A DNA stretch of 64,000 bases from Vogesella indigofera (GTDB taxonomy: Bacteria; Pseudomonadota; Gammaproteobacteria; Burkholderiales; Chromobacteriaceae): NCBI RefSeq assembly GCF_028548395.1, contig NZ_JAQQLA010000010.1, positions 1 to 64,000 of the forward strand, written 5' to 3'. Under the pieces are notes generated by a model that made no database searches, was not told where the DNA came from, and saw only the letters and a program-made list of their open reading frames with translations. Positions 7,632 through 15,941 of the stretch are shown here, in pieces (positions within the stretch are counted from its first letter, which is position 1; each line of letters opens with the position of its first letter). The translations under genes were made by a program, and so were the position numbers.

Positions 7632-8731
7632 CCCAGATCCAGCGCCATCAGCTCGGCCAGTTCGTCGCCACGCGCGTCGTCCAGCCGGTTAAGAGAGGTG
7701 CGCAGCGGCAGTGCCGACAGGTCGCTGCTGCTGAGCAGGGACAGCGACTGCAGCTGAAGGCGGAGGGTACGGATGCGTATCCACGGCCAGGCCAGACCCA
7801 GGCTGAGCAGCAAGGCCAGCGTATTGGAAAAGTGCAGCCCCAGCATCCGGCGGGCGGGCAGCGACCAGACCAGGCGCGCTTCCAGTGCCGCCAGCTGCAG
7901 CGTGGTGTGGTTGATCAGCACGCGGCTGATCGCCATGCGCGCATAGCCCAGCGTGGCCATTACCCAGAGCGCAGATGTCATGCCGAAGAAGACGATGTCC
8001 AGTTGCGTCAGCGTCGCCTCGCCAAACCGTACGGCAATGCCGTGCGCGAAACCGCTGAGCGTGGCGGCCTGCCAGATCAGGCCGCCGATCATGCCGGCAC
8101 CCAGCAGATAGCAGACGGCGGCCAACGTTGTCCCCAGCGCCGCACGATAGAGCGCGCCCGCGCAGGGTTGCAGCTGCAGCCTTGCCTGCCCCAGCGTGCT
8201 GTATCCGGTGATAAAACGCTGCTTGATCTGCGTCGCCCACGGCCAGGCCAGGCCGAGGCTCAGGATCAGCAGCGCCCAGCTTTTGGCAAAGGCCTTGTAG
8301 CTGTCGGCGCTGCTGCCGCTGAAATGGAAGCGCATCTGGTTCCAGCTGGTATTGGCCAGCCGGAAACGCAGCGCCAGCACACCCAGCCACGGCGCGGTGG
8401 CAACGGCCAGCAGCGCGATGGCCGCGTGCAGCAGCGGCAGGCTTTCGGAAAACGTCCACGCCGCCAGCGCCAGCAGCATGATGAGGCGGCCCTTCAGGAT
8501 GGCGATCGGCTTGCCGTGGTAATCAAAACGTCCGCCATCCAGCGTGGTGTGGCCGAGCAGGTATTTCTGGGTGCGGACTTTCGCCCACGCCGAGTAAATC
8601 CCCAGCGTGACGATGGTGAGTACCATATTGACCAGCCACAGCCGGTAATACGCGCGCGCGGTGGCGGTGAAGGCAAACGGCAGCACGTATTTGCCGCCCG
8701 GCGGGGCCGGGTGAAGATCGCGTTGATTCAT
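7625..8731 (-). CDS. DUF898 (YjgN-like) membrane protein
   Basis: 368-aa polytopic membrane protein of the DUF898/YjgN family. The diagnostic N-terminal pattern reads YYRLWLVNMVLTIVTLGIYSAWAKVR and YLLGHTTLDGGRFDYHG. Related segments recur in the second half (SRVLINHTTLQL), so the protein appears to be an internal duplication. It is first gene of a two-gene unit with the M48 peptidase. Function is unknown in the literature I can recall. A dispersed-word copy (8118-8129) lies in the coding region. Confidence 0.85.
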   Translation of the reverse strand: MNQRDLHPAPPGGKYVLPFAFTATARAYYRLWLVNMVLTIVTLGIYSAWAKVRTQKYLLGHTTLDGGRFDYHGKPIAILKGRLIMLLALAAWTFSESLPLLHAAIALLAVATAPWLGVLALRFRLANTSWNQMRFHFSGSSADSYKAFAKSWALLILSLGLAWPWATQIKQRFITGYSTLGQARLQLQPCAGALYRAALGTTLAAVCYLLGAGMIGGLIWQAATLSGFAHGIAVRFGEATLTQLDIVFFGMTSALWVMATLGYARMAISRVLINHTTLQLAALEARLVWSLPARRMLGLHFSNTLALLLSLGLAWPWIRIRTLRLQLQSLSLLSSSDLSALPLRTSLNRLDDARGDELAELMALDLGW

Positions 8732-8907
8732 TGAGAACGTCTCTCGCTAAGTAGTTAATTCCACGGCAAAACTTGCTCTGGCGGCGGACACGCGGCACAC
8801 TGCGCGCTGCGCACCGCGGGGTGCGCCAGCCTCAAACCGTCGGCTGTACAGATGGACGGTAATCGTCGTGGCGCGTCGCCGCGGCGTGCTCTTCTTGCGG
8901 AGCGAAC

Positions 8908-9876
8908 ATGTCTGACGATCAAATCAAGGGCGACGGCGCCATTCGCCGCCAGAGCCTGTACGGCTCCTCCATCGAAAATACCTACGCCGGCGTGCTGTCC
9001 TTCATGCGCCGCAACTACACGCGCAATCTCGACGGCGTCGACGTCGCGGTGTCCGGCATTCCGCTGGACCTGTCGGTGACCTACCGCTCCGGCGCCCGCC
9101 AAGGCCCGCAGGCCATCCGTGCCGCCAGCGTGCAGCTGGCCGAGCTGAAGCCCTACCCGTGGGGCTTCGACCCGTTCGACGACCTGGCGGTGATCGACTA
9201 CGGCGACTGCTGGTTCGACGCGCACAACCCGCTGACCATCAAGCCGTCCATCATCGAACACGCGCGCACCATCCTCGCCTCCGGCGCCAAGATGCTGACC
9301 TTCGGCGGCGACCACTTCGTCACCTACCCACTCTTGATCGCGCACGCCGAGAAGTACGGCAAGCCATTGGCATTATTGCACTTCGACGCACACTGTGACA
9401 CCTGGCCAGACGACGAGCCGGATTCGCTCAACCACGGCACCATGTTCTACAAGGCGGTGAAGGAAGGCCTGATCGACCCGGCCAAGTCGGTACAGGTCGG
9501 CATCCGCACCTGGAACGACGACTTCATGGGCCTGAACGTGCTGGGCGCGCCGTGGGTGCACGACAACGGCGTCGACGCCACCATCGCCGAGATCAAGAAG
9601 ACCATCGGCGACGCACCGGTGTACGTCACCTTCGACATCGACTGCCTCGACCCTGCATTTGCGCCGGGCACCGGCACCCCGGTGCCGGGCGGCCTCACCA
9701 CTGCGCAGGCGCTGAAGATCATCCGCAACCTGGGCGACCTCAACATCGTCGGCATGGACGTGGTGGAAGTGGCGCCGAGCTACGACCAGAGCGAGATCAC
9801 CGCCATCGCCGCCGCGCACATCGCCTGTGACATGCTGTGCCTGCTGCGCAACAAGAAGGTGGCCGGCACGCTGTAA
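8908..9876 (+). CDS. speB: agmatinase (ureohydrolase)
   Basis: Hydrolyses agmatine to putrescine and urea with a binuclear Mn centre. All metal-binding motifs are present: GGDH (133-136), DAHCD (160-164) and DIDCLDP (243-249), followed by APGTGTP. The 322-aa length is typical of the agmatinase/arginase family. Agmatinase is preferred over arginase or guanidinobutyrase from overall resemblance, but related ureohydrolases cannot be fully excluded. GGAG precedes the ATG. No adjacent speA or other polyamine gene is seen. Confidence 0.85.
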   Translation: MSDDQIKGDGAIRRQSLYGSSIENTYAGVLSFMRRNYTRNLDGVDVAVSGIPLDLSVTYRSGARQGPQAIRAASVQLAELKPYPWGFDPFDDLAVIDYGDCWFDAHNPLTIKPSIIEHARTILASGAKMLTFGGDHFVTYPLLIAHAEKYGKPLALLHFDAHCDTWPDDEPDSLNHGTMFYKAVKEGLIDPAKSVQVGIRTWNDDFMGLNVLGAPWVHDNGVDATIAEIKKTIGDAPVYVTFDIDCLDPAFAPGTGTPVPGGLTTAQALKIIRNLGDLNIVGMDVVEVAPSYDQSEITAIAAAHIACDMLCLLRNKKVAGTL

Positions 9877-9886
9877 GCCGTCTGCC

Positions 9887-9906
9887 TGCGGCCAACGTTG
9901 GCCGCA
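9887..9906. repeat. palindromic copy of the dispersed word
   Basis: Exact TGCGGCCAACGTTGGCCGCA, starting 11 nt after the speB stop and ending just before the speB terminator stem. Confidence 0.95.
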
Positions 9907-9912
9907 AACAAG

Positions 9913-9946
9913 AACCGCGCCGGGTGCAGACCGGGCGCGGTTTTTT
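9913..9946 (+). terminator. speB terminator
   Basis: AACCGCGCC arm paired with GGGCGCGGTT, followed by TTTTTT. It may also act on the converging minus-strand unit. Confidence 0.85.
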
Positions 9947-9961
9947 CATGGGGAGGCCGGT

Positions 9962-10339
9962 TTAGTGCGGCAAGCGTGGCTGCCTGCCGCTGAGGCCGAG
10001 CCAGGCGAACAGCGCCGCGCCTAGCGTCAACAGCAGCAATTCCGCCAGGTTGGCCTGCGTCGGTTGCTGCCAGCAAGGGCTGTCGTGGATCACGGCGCCG
10101 CTGCCGCTGGCCAACAGCAGCGCGGCCAGCCGCCAGGGCCAGGCCAGACGGCTGCTGGTGTCTGTCGCCACGTCATGCTGTCGTGGTGGATGCAGCAGGT
10201 GGGGGATGGCGAGCGACAGCAGCATGCCGGGCAACAGGACCAGCAAGCCGTCCACCGCCAGCTGGACACTGAGCCAGACCAGAAACGGGGTGAGCGCGAG
10301 GCACAGCAGTGCGCTTAGCGCATAGGTGGAAAGTTTCAT
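9962..10339 (-). CDS. small membrane protein of unknown function
   Basis: 125-aa protein with about four hydrophobic segments (roughly 8-25, 28-48, 67-80, 97-117) and a His/Pro-containing loop. I do not recognise a family. It lies at the 3' end of the minus-strand cobT-cobC-cobS cluster, 65 nt after cobS. The candidate ATG has no good Shine-Dalgarno sequence, and an 11-bp inverted repeat lies immediately upstream. Either the start is poorly defined or translation is regulated by that structure. Confidence 0.55.
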   Translation of the reverse strand: MKLSTYALSALLCLALTPFLVWLSVQLAVDGLLVLLPGMLLSLAIPHLLHPPRQHDVATDTSSRLAWPWRLAALLLASGSGAVIHDSPCWQQPTQANLAELLLLTLGAALFAWLGLSGRQPRLPH

Positions 10340-10343
10340 GATG

Positions 10344-10374
10344 GATTCAATTGCAACTGATTCGCAATTGAATC
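10344..10374. promoter_or_regulatory. perfect inverted repeat upstream of the small membrane protein gene
   Basis: GATTCAATTGC (10344-10354) and GCAATTGAATC (10364-10374) separated by 9 nt. This AT-rich island in GC-rich DNA lies 5 nt before the downstream ATG. It could be a dimeric-regulator operator or an RNA hairpin between cobS and the next gene. There is no T-run, so a terminator is less likely. Confidence 0.5.
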
Positions 10375-10404
10375 GTGAGGCACCGATTATGTCAATCGCG
10401 CATT

Positions 10405-11253
10405 TCAGTGCAGCTGCCGGCCGACGACCAGTGCAAGCAACAGCAGGCTCTCGCACAGCTCGATGCCTGCGCCGAGGCAGTCGCCGGTCATGCCGCCGAG
10501 TTTCCTTTTCAGGTACGCCCACCACCACAGCCCGGCCAGCGGAGCCAGCAGCAGCACCGGCGCCAGCCAGTACGTGGCGGCAGCCAGCAGCGCGGCGCTC
10601 AGCCAGAACGAAGGCCAGTGCGTGCGCCAGGCGAAGCGCTCGCCGCTGCCGGCGGCGAGGCTGGGTAGCGTCGCCGACCACGCCACGGTGAACAGCCGTG
10701 CCCACGCTGGTACGAGCAGCAGCGGCGCCAGATTGGCTGCAAGGGCGATCATGCCGCCAGATATCCCGCCTGCTCGCCCGGATAAGTCTGGTAGTCCGGA
10801 TAAGCGCAGCGCATCCGGGGACGTCAGCGCATCCGGGGAAACCCCCGCCTCCGCCAGCGCAAACTTCAGCACCAGCATCAGCAGCACCAGCTTGGCGATC
10901 AGCTGCATCGCCATGCTCATCACGCCGAAGCTGCCCAGATGCGGGTCTTTCAGCACTTCCAGAAAGCGCTCGCGGGAACGGTGCGCGGCGCCCTGCGCGT
11001 CGGCGAGGTCGGCGAGGCCGTCCAGATGCAGGCCACCGGTGACCCACAGCCAGGCCAGCAGCCCCAGCAGCGCACCTAGCCACGGGTCGAGCAGGCTGCC
11101 GGCCAGCACCGCCAGCCACACCACGGTGCCGACCAGCAGGCCGACCGGCGCGAACCAGCGCGCGGCGTCGGCGAGCCACGCCGGGTCGAAGGTTTTCAGC
11201 TGGGGTGTGGGCAGGCGGGTGAGGAACTGCACGGCGAGGATCAGTGAGCGCAT
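10405..11253 (-). CDS. cobS: adenosylcobinamide-GDP ribazoletransferase (cobalamin synthase)
   Basis: Integral membrane enzyme joining adenosylcobinamide-GDP and alpha-ribazole in the last part of the nucleotide-loop pathway. Family motifs GGLHLDGLADLADA (73-86) and LGGMTGDCLGA near the C-terminus are intact, with several hydrophobic helices between. The 282-aa length is somewhat above the usual ~250. The excess is a Ser/Pro/Asp-rich stretch at about 136-160 (SPDALT SPDAL...) encoded by a REP-like DNA repeat. It sits with cobC and cobT on the same strand. Confidence 0.93.
   Translation of the reverse strand: MRSLILAVQFLTRLPTPQLKTFDPAWLADAARWFAPVGLLVGTVVWLAVLAGSLLDPWLGALLGLLAWLWVTGGLHLDGLADLADAQGAAHRSRERFLEVLKDPHLGSFGVMSMAMQLIAKLVLLMLVLKFALAEAGVSPDALTSPDALRLSGLPDLSGRAGGISGGMIALAANLAPLLLVPAWARLFTVAWSATLPSLAAGSGERFAWRTHWPSFWLSAALLAAATYWLAPVLLLAPLAGLWWWAYLKRKLGGMTGDCLGAGIELCESLLLLALVVGRQLH
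10777..10839. repeat. REP-like palindrome and 18-bp direct repeat inside cobS
   Basis: CCGGAT (10796-10801) pairs with ATCCGG (10813-10818) around AAGCGCAGCGC, giving a REP-like hairpin. GCGCATCCGGGGA is then repeated at 10809-10821 and 10827-10839, an 18-bp period that encodes the six-residue repeat SPDALT. The block lies wholly inside the cobS frame and keeps it open. Confidence 0.75.
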
Positions 11254-11322
11254 GGTCGGGTCGTAGCGGGGCGAGGGGGTGGTTGTGGATAACTTTCGGA
11301 AACCGGCGTGGCTGTGGGTAAC

Positions 11323-11931
11323 TCAGTGGCCGCCGTGATCCGGCGCTTCCAGCCGCGTGAGGTAGGCCGGGTGGCCCTCCAGCATCGACAGCTGCGCGAA
11401 ACCGCCGCGCTGCACCGCCATCAACCGTGCCACGTTGAAGTCGGTGCCCAGCAGCTCGGCCAGCAGCACGTTGATCACGCCGCCGTGGCTGACCAGCACG
11501 CGGTGGCTGCCGCGTGCCTGCTGCATCCAGTCGGCAAAGCCGGTCAGCACCCGGGTGCGGAACGCATCGAACGATTCGCCGCCCTCCGGCGTCAGCAGCC
11601 CGCGCGCCAGCAACGTCTGCCAGTCCGGCGTGGTGGCGGTGATGTCGGCCAGCGGCCGGTTTTCCCAGGCGCCGAAGTGGCACTCGGCCAGCAGCGGCGC
11701 CACCTGCAGCGGCACGCCGCAGGCCAGCGCCTGCTGCACCGCGAATTCGCGACAGCGCAGCAGCGGCGAGGTGGCCATGCTGGTCACCGGAGCGTGGCGC
11801 ACGATGCGCTGCCAGCTGGCGGCCATGTCGGCGGCGCCGCGTTCGGTCAGCGGCAGGTCGGTGTGGCCGATCAGCCGCCCCTGGTGGTCGATGTCGCCGT
11901 GGCGCAGCAGGGTGAGGGTGTAGGGATTCAT
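11323..11931 (-). CDS. cobC: histidine phosphatase, probable alpha-ribazole phosphatase
   Basis: 202-aa phosphoglycerate-mutase-like phosphatase with the RHG motif (LLRHGD, RH at residues 10-11) and a C-terminal VSHGGVINVL second catalytic His region. Position between cobS and cobT indicates dephosphorylation of alpha-ribazole-5'-phosphate in cobalamin nucleotide-loop assembly. The ATG at 11931 starts at the usual family N-terminus (MNPYTLTLLRHGD). An in-frame ATG at 11967 would add 12 residues. The general histidine-phosphatase family is certain; the CobC role rests on context. Confidence 0.85.
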   Translation of the reverse strand: MNPYTLTLLRHGDIDHQGRLIGHTDLPLTERGAADMAASWQRIVRHAPVTSMATSPLLRCREFAVQQALACGVPLQVAPLLAECHFGAWENRPLADITATTPDWQTLLARGLLTPEGGESFDAFRTRVLTGFADWMQQARGSHRVLVSHGGVINVLLAELLGTDFNVARLMAVQRGGFAQLSMLEGHPAYLTRLEAPDHGGH

Positions 11932-12102
11932 GGTTCGAGTCTTCTTGGCCACAGAAAGATACGGCACACCCGGACAGGCACCGCATGGCGCTCATGCGGC
12001 CAACCATTTCAGGATGTCGCGGCAATAGGCCGCGTGCCGGTTTGCTGCGGTGTCTGTCGGTATGTTTCCGTGGTTGAAACGGTTTTTAAGGGTGGCGGAA
12101 CA

Positions 12103-13137
12103 TCAGGCGCTCTTGCCGGCCACGCCGGCCTCGACAAAGGTGGCCATGCAGGCGTGCAGCGCGATCGCCTGTTGCAGCAGCGGGATCGCCGCTGCCGCGC
12201 CGGAGCCTTCGCCGAGGCGGAAGCCGAGGTCGAGCAGCGGCGTCAGCCCCAGTGCCGCCAGCGCCAGCTGGTGGCCGGTTTCCTGCGAGCAGTGGCTGGC
12301 GATGAACCACGGCGTGATCGCCGGGTCGATGGCCTGCGCCGCCAGCGCGGCGGCGGTGCTGATGAAGCCGTCCAGCAGCAGCGGCACGCCCTGCGCCGCG
12401 CCTTCCAGATAGAAGCCGGCGATGGCCGCGATTTCCAGCCCGCCCAGCTCGGCCAGCAGCGTGCGGCCGTCCAGCTCGGCCGCCGCCACGCGTGCCAGCG
12501 CGTCGGCCACCACCTGCCGCTTCAGCGCCAGCCCGGTGTCGTCGACGCCGGTACCACGGCCGACGATGCTGTCCACGCTGTGGCCGGTCAGGCGGCAGAT
12601 CAGCGCCGCCGACGGTGTGGTGTTGCCGATGCCCATGTCGCCGGCGATCAGCAGCGTGGCGCCGCTGGCGATGGCACGCCGTGCCGCGTCGCGGCCAACG
12701 TCGAGCGCCTGCTGCACTTCACCGGTGCTCAGCGCCGCCTCGCGGCGGATGTTGCCGCTGCCGGCGCGCACCTTGGCGTGCACGATGGGCAGGCCGTCAA
12801 GGTTGGCCGCGACGCCGGCGTCGACCACTTCCAGCCGTGCCTGGTTGACGCGCGCCAGCACGCTGATCGCCGCGCCGCCGTGCACGAAATTGGCCACCAT
12901 CGCGCCGGTCACCGCCTGCGGATAGGCTGACACCCCCTCGGCGCAGACGCCGTGATCGCCGGCAAACACGGTGATCGCCGGCGACAGTGGCAGCGGCACC
13001 TCGCGCCCCTGCAGCGCGGCCAGCTGGCAGGCCAGGCTTTCCAGCTGGCCGAGGCTGCCGGCGGGTTTGGTTAGTTGCTGCTGGCGGGCCTGGGCGGCGG
13101 CGAGGGCGGACAAATCTGGGACGGGAATGCGCGACAT
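12103..13137 (-). CDS. cobT: nicotinate-nucleotide--dimethylbenzimidazole phosphoribosyltransferase
   Basis: Makes alpha-ribazole-5'-phosphate from dimethylbenzimidazole and nicotinate mononucleotide for the lower ligand of cobalamin. The 344-aa protein shows KPAGSLGQLE near the N-terminus, FAGDHGV, GDMGIGNTTPSAA and a C-terminal RLGEGSGAAAAIPL that carries the catalytic Glu region. AGGAG at about 13143-13147 (minus strand) sets the start at 13137 rather than the in-frame ATG 15 nt upstream. First gene of the minus-strand cobalamin cluster, divergent from the riboswitch-controlled receptor. A dispersed-word copy lies at 12799-12810. Confidence 0.94.
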   Translation of the reverse strand: MSRIPVPDLSALAAAQARQQQLTKPAGSLGQLESLACQLAALQGREVPLPLSPAITVFAGDHGVCAEGVSAYPQAVTGAMVANFVHGGAAISVLARVNQARLEVVDAGVAANLDGLPIVHAKVRAGSGNIRREAALSTGEVQQALDVGRDAARRAIASGATLLIAGDMGIGNTTPSAALICRLTGHSVDSIVGRGTGVDDTGLALKRQVVADALARVAAAELDGRTLLAELGGLEIAAIAGFYLEGAAQGVPLLLDGFISTAAALAAQAIDPAITPWFIASHCSQETGHQLALAALGLTPLLDLGFRLGEGSGAAAAIPLLQQAIALHACMATFVEAGVAGKSA

Positions 13138-13254
13138 GATGGCTCCTGACAACGAATGGGGCAGACCTTACGGCAGCAGCGGCCGTGCTGGCAACCGTCT
13201 TGACCGGTAATAAGCAAATTGCCGCCGCGACGGGCGGGCGGCGGCGGTGACGGG

Positions 13255-13260
13255 TATAAT
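13255..13260 (+). promoter_or_regulatory. -10 element of riboswitch 1 transcript
   Basis: TATAAT 8 bp before the riboswitch P1 strand. The second riboswitch has the same GGGTATAAT at the equivalent distance. No clear -35 is visible at 17 bp. Confidence 0.65.
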
Positions 13261-13267
13261 TGCGCCC

Positions 13268-13451
13268 CTGCAGGTGTCCGGCCTGTCAACGACAGGCCGG
13301 GTGAAACGGGAAGCCGGTGACAATCCGGCGCTGCCCCCGCAACGGTAAGGCCTGATCGCGTCCAGTGCGATCCAGGAGCAACAAGCAGCCACTGTCCGTC
13401 AGGACGGGAAGGCGTTGCCCCGCAAGGCCGAGCCCGGAGACCGGCCTGCAG
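13268..13451 (+). promoter_or_regulatory. cobalamin riboswitch 1 (aptamer)
   Basis: All conserved B12-element blocks are present in order. They are GGGAAGCCGGTG with its ATCCGGC partner, CTGCCCCCGCAACGGTAA, the B12 box GCCACTG (13388-13394) followed by GGGAAGGCG, and AGCCCGGAGACCGGCC. CTGCAGG at 13268-13274 pairs with CCTGCAG at 13445-13451 as P1. It senses adenosylcobalamin-type ligands and lies in the long leader of the downstream TonB-dependent receptor gene, so expression should fall when cobalamin is plentiful. Confidence 0.95.
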
Positions 13452-13634
13452 CGTGCCCGTGCGGCCGGAAGCGTGTCAGCGACACCCCGGTGGCCCAGGT
13501 GCAGCGACGTGGCGGAATCGCGTCGTGCTGGAGCATCGCGGGGAGGCGATCCGACGGCCCGCCGGTGGCAAGCACCGGTGCGCATGTCCTTATTTTCTCC
13601 GCACTCCCTTTATCTCACCCCGGAGTGTGTATTC
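13452..13634 (+). promoter_or_regulatory. expression platform/leader of btuB copy 1
   Basis: Non-coding leader between the aptamer and the ATG. The Shine-Dalgarno GGAGTG (13622-13627) can pair with CACTCC (13602-13607), a plausible translational switch. A 44-nt element (13506-13549) recurs with two mismatches in the leader of the second receptor gene. It can form two small hairpins. About 54 nt of extra sequence separate aptamer and element here compared with copy 2. Confidence 0.7.
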
Positions 13635-15482
13635 ATGTTCAAGAGCAAACCGTTGGCCGCGCTGGTGGCGCTGGCCTGTAGCCCTCTGGCCCTGGCCGCG
13701 ACCCCCGTGACCCAGCTGGACGAAGTGGTGGTCACCGCCACGCGTATGACCATCCCTGTCGCCAAGGTACTGTCCGATGTGACGGTACTGGGCCGTGAGG
13801 AGGTGGAACAGTCGGGTAGTGTTAGTCTGCTGGAGTTGCTGTCACGCCAGCCGGGCGTGGAGATGGCCAGTAACGGTGGCGAAGGCAAGACCGGTGGTAT
13901 CTATCTACGCGGTAGCAGTGCCAACCATACTCTGGTGCTGGTGGATGGTGTCCGCATCATGTCGGCGACGTTGGGTACCACCGCACTAGAGCATATTCCG
14001 CTCGCTGCAGTGGAGCGCATCGAGATTTTGCGCGGGCCGGCTTCAAGTCTGTATGGCGCCGATGCCATTGGTGGCGTGATCCAGATCTTTACCAAGCGCG
14101 GCGTCGGCACACCGGTTGTCAGCTTCAACGCCGGTTTCGGTGCCGAGGGCAAGCGGGTGATTGGTGCTGGTATCAGCGGCAAGAGTGGTGCCACGGCATA
14201 CAGTCTCGCCTTTGATCATAACCAAACCGATGGCATTTCTTCGGCTAACGTCCGCAACAGTTTCAGCACCAATCCCGATCGTGACGGCTATGACAACACC
14301 TCCTATCTGCTGAACATGCAGCATGAGTTGGCGGCCGGTCACAGGCTGGGGCTTAATCTTTACCAGACCGAAGCTAGTAGCGAGTTCGATTACAGTGCCA
14401 GCGCACAGGATGAGGATCAGATTCGTTTGGTAGGGCAAAGCCTGGAGCTGAAAGACCAACTGACCGCCAATTGGCACAGCACACTGCGTTACAGCCATAG
14501 CGATGACCGCGCCAAGAGCTATATCGGTGGTAATTTCAGTTCGCCCGCCTATGCCTACGAAACCCGTCAGGATGAGTGGTTGTGGCAAAACGATGTGAAG
14601 CTGACAGCTGGCCAGCAGCTGGCGCTCGGTGTCTCCAATACCCAGCAGCGTGTACTAAGCAGTACGGCATTTACCAATACCCGCCGTTCCGTTGATGCCG
14701 CTTTTGCCAGCTATCAGGGTGAATTCGGTGCGCACAGCCTGCAAGGCAGTCTGCGGATTGATGACAACTCGCAGTTCGGTGCCAAGACCACCGGCCAGAT
14801 CGGTTACGGCTTTGTGCCGGCTCAGGGTTGGTTGCTACGTGCGGCTTACGGCACCGCGTTCAAGGCGCCGACTTTCAATGACTTGTACTACCCATTTGAA
14901 GATTACGGTGGTGGTTTTACTTATCAGGGCAACCCGAACTTGAAGCCGGAAGAGGCACGTAATCGCGAGCTGGCGGTGCAGTGGCGTGATGGAGGTCGTT
15001 ATCTGCGGCTGACGGTATTCGACAACCGTATCAATAACCTGATTCAGACCACTGATGATTTTTCCACGGTAGAAAATGTGGCTAATGCCCGCATTCGTGG
15101 CCAGACCTTGGAAGCTGCTACCAGCTGGGGCGAGGTGACGCTTAGCGGTAATCTCACCTCACAGCGGGCGCGTGACAGCAACACAGCTAAGCTGCTGACG
15201 AAACGTTCCAAACTGCACGGTGGGGTGACACTGGCTTGGCAGCAGGATCGTACTCGCTGGTCTGCAGAGTGGCAGGCTAGCGGCCGCCGTCCGGTTGACA
15301 GTAGTAACAGTGAGTATCTGGCTGGCTACGGGTTGTTGAATCTGGGTGCCGACTATCAACTGGACAAGAACTGGACGCTGAACACCCGACTTACTAACGT
15401 GGGCGATAAAGCGTATGAGACCGTTAAAGGCTTCAACCAAGCGGGTCGTGGCTGGTTTGTGGGTGTTCGTTACGCACAATAA
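13635..15482 (+). CDS. btuB: TonB-dependent cobalamin receptor, copy 1
   Basis: 615-aa outer-membrane receptor. A signal peptide ends about residue 21 (LALA-A), the TonB box DEVVVTAT is at 29-36, and the plug domain (LLSRQPGVE, LRGSSANHTLVLVDG, IEILRGPASSLYGADAIGGVIQIFTKR) precedes a 22-strand barrel ending in aromatic-rich WFVGVRYAQ. The cobalamin riboswitch upstream gives the substrate. The N-terminal half closely matches copy 2, but the DNA is visibly less GC-rich and uses codons such as CTA, TTG, AGT and GTT that copy 2 avoids. That suggests a different origin or relaxed codon selection. A terminator separates it from copy 2. Confidence 0.9.
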   Translation: MFKSKPLAALVALACSPLALAATPVTQLDEVVVTATRMTIPVAKVLSDVTVLGREEVEQSGSVSLLELLSRQPGVEMASNGGEGKTGGIYLRGSSANHTLVLVDGVRIMSATLGTTALEHIPLAAVERIEILRGPASSLYGADAIGGVIQIFTKRGVGTPVVSFNAGFGAEGKRVIGAGISGKSGATAYSLAFDHNQTDGISSANVRNSFSTNPDRDGYDNTSYLLNMQHELAAGHRLGLNLYQTEASSEFDYSASAQDEDQIRLVGQSLELKDQLTANWHSTLRYSHSDDRAKSYIGGNFSSPAYAYETRQDEWLWQNDVKLTAGQQLALGVSNTQQRVLSSTAFTNTRRSVDAAFASYQGEFGAHSLQGSLRIDDNSQFGAKTTGQIGYGFVPAQGWLLRAAYGTAFKAPTFNDLYYPFEDYGGGFTYQGNPNLKPEEARNRELAVQWRDGGRYLRLTVFDNRINNLIQTTDDFSTVENVANARIRGQTLEAATSWGEVTLSGNLTSQRARDSNTAKLLTKRSKLHGGVTLAWQQDRTRWSAEWQASGRRPVDSSNSEYLAGYGLLNLGADYQLDKNWTLNTRLTNVGDKAYETVKGFNQAGRGWFVGVRYAQ

Positions 15483-15635
15483 GTGTGGAGCCGCTTAGCT
15501 GGCATGACATGTTGCTAATGGTAAGGCTGGTTGCGTGCTGGCAAAGGCCATGCTGCTAGTTTCTTGGCATGCGGTGCGGGTCACTTGCACTGCCGTGCAA
15601 GCGTCTTGGTAATGTTAGTTAAGTGTTTGATCCAG

Positions 15636-15669
15636 GCCCCTGTTTGACGTGCTCAAACAGGGGCTTTTT
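15636..15669 (+). terminator. terminator after btuB copy 1
   Basis: Perfect 12-bp stem GCCCCTGTTTGA / TCAAACAGGGGC (15653-15664) with CGTGC loop and TTTTT. The 150 bp between the btuB stop and this stem hold no recognisable gene. Confidence 0.92.
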
Positions 15670-15756
15670 CATGCCCTCGTTCCGCAGACGAAGACCGGTG
15701 GCGGTAAATTGCAGCAGCGCGCGTATTGTGCAGAGCACACGGGTATAATCGCGCCC

Positions 15757-15941
15757 CTGCAGGTGTCCGGCGTGCTCCAAGCGCGCCGGGTGAAACTGGG
15801 AAGCCGGTGCAATTCCGGCGCTGCCCCCGCAACGGTAAGGTCTGGGCGCGCATGTCGCGCCTCAGGTGCAACACTCGCCACTGTCCCGCAGGGACGGGAA
15901 GGCGTTGCCCCGCATGACCAAGCCCGGAGACCGGCCTGCAA
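15757..15941 (+). promoter_or_regulatory. cobalamin riboswitch 2 (aptamer)
   Basis: Second complete B12 element with the same conserved blocks: GGGAAGCCGGTGCAATTCC, CTGCCCCCGCAACGGTAA, the B12 box GCCACTG at 15877-15883 with GGGAAGGCG, and AGCCCGGAGACCGGCC. P1 is CTGCAGG with CCTGCA. A TATAAT at 15744-15749 lies just upstream in the same arrangement as riboswitch 1. The peripheral loops differ from copy 1, while the core is conserved. Confidence 0.95.

Noticed and set aside
9877..9886. GCCGTCTG near the speB stop, similar to the neisserial uptake sequence GCCGTCTGAA
   Set aside because: Only an 8-base match, and I saw no over-representation of it in the window; the AA(G/C)GTTGGCCGCA word is the abundant one.
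9962..12025. 687-codon minus-strand frame through cobS and cobC
   Set aside because: Only the last 125 codons (start at 10339) look like protein; the rest is out of frame with cobS and cobC.
13138..13260. A riboswitch controlling the minus-strand cobT-cobC-cobS cluster
   Set aside because: No B12-element blocks on the minus strand upstream of cobT; the aptamer there reads on the plus strand toward btuB.
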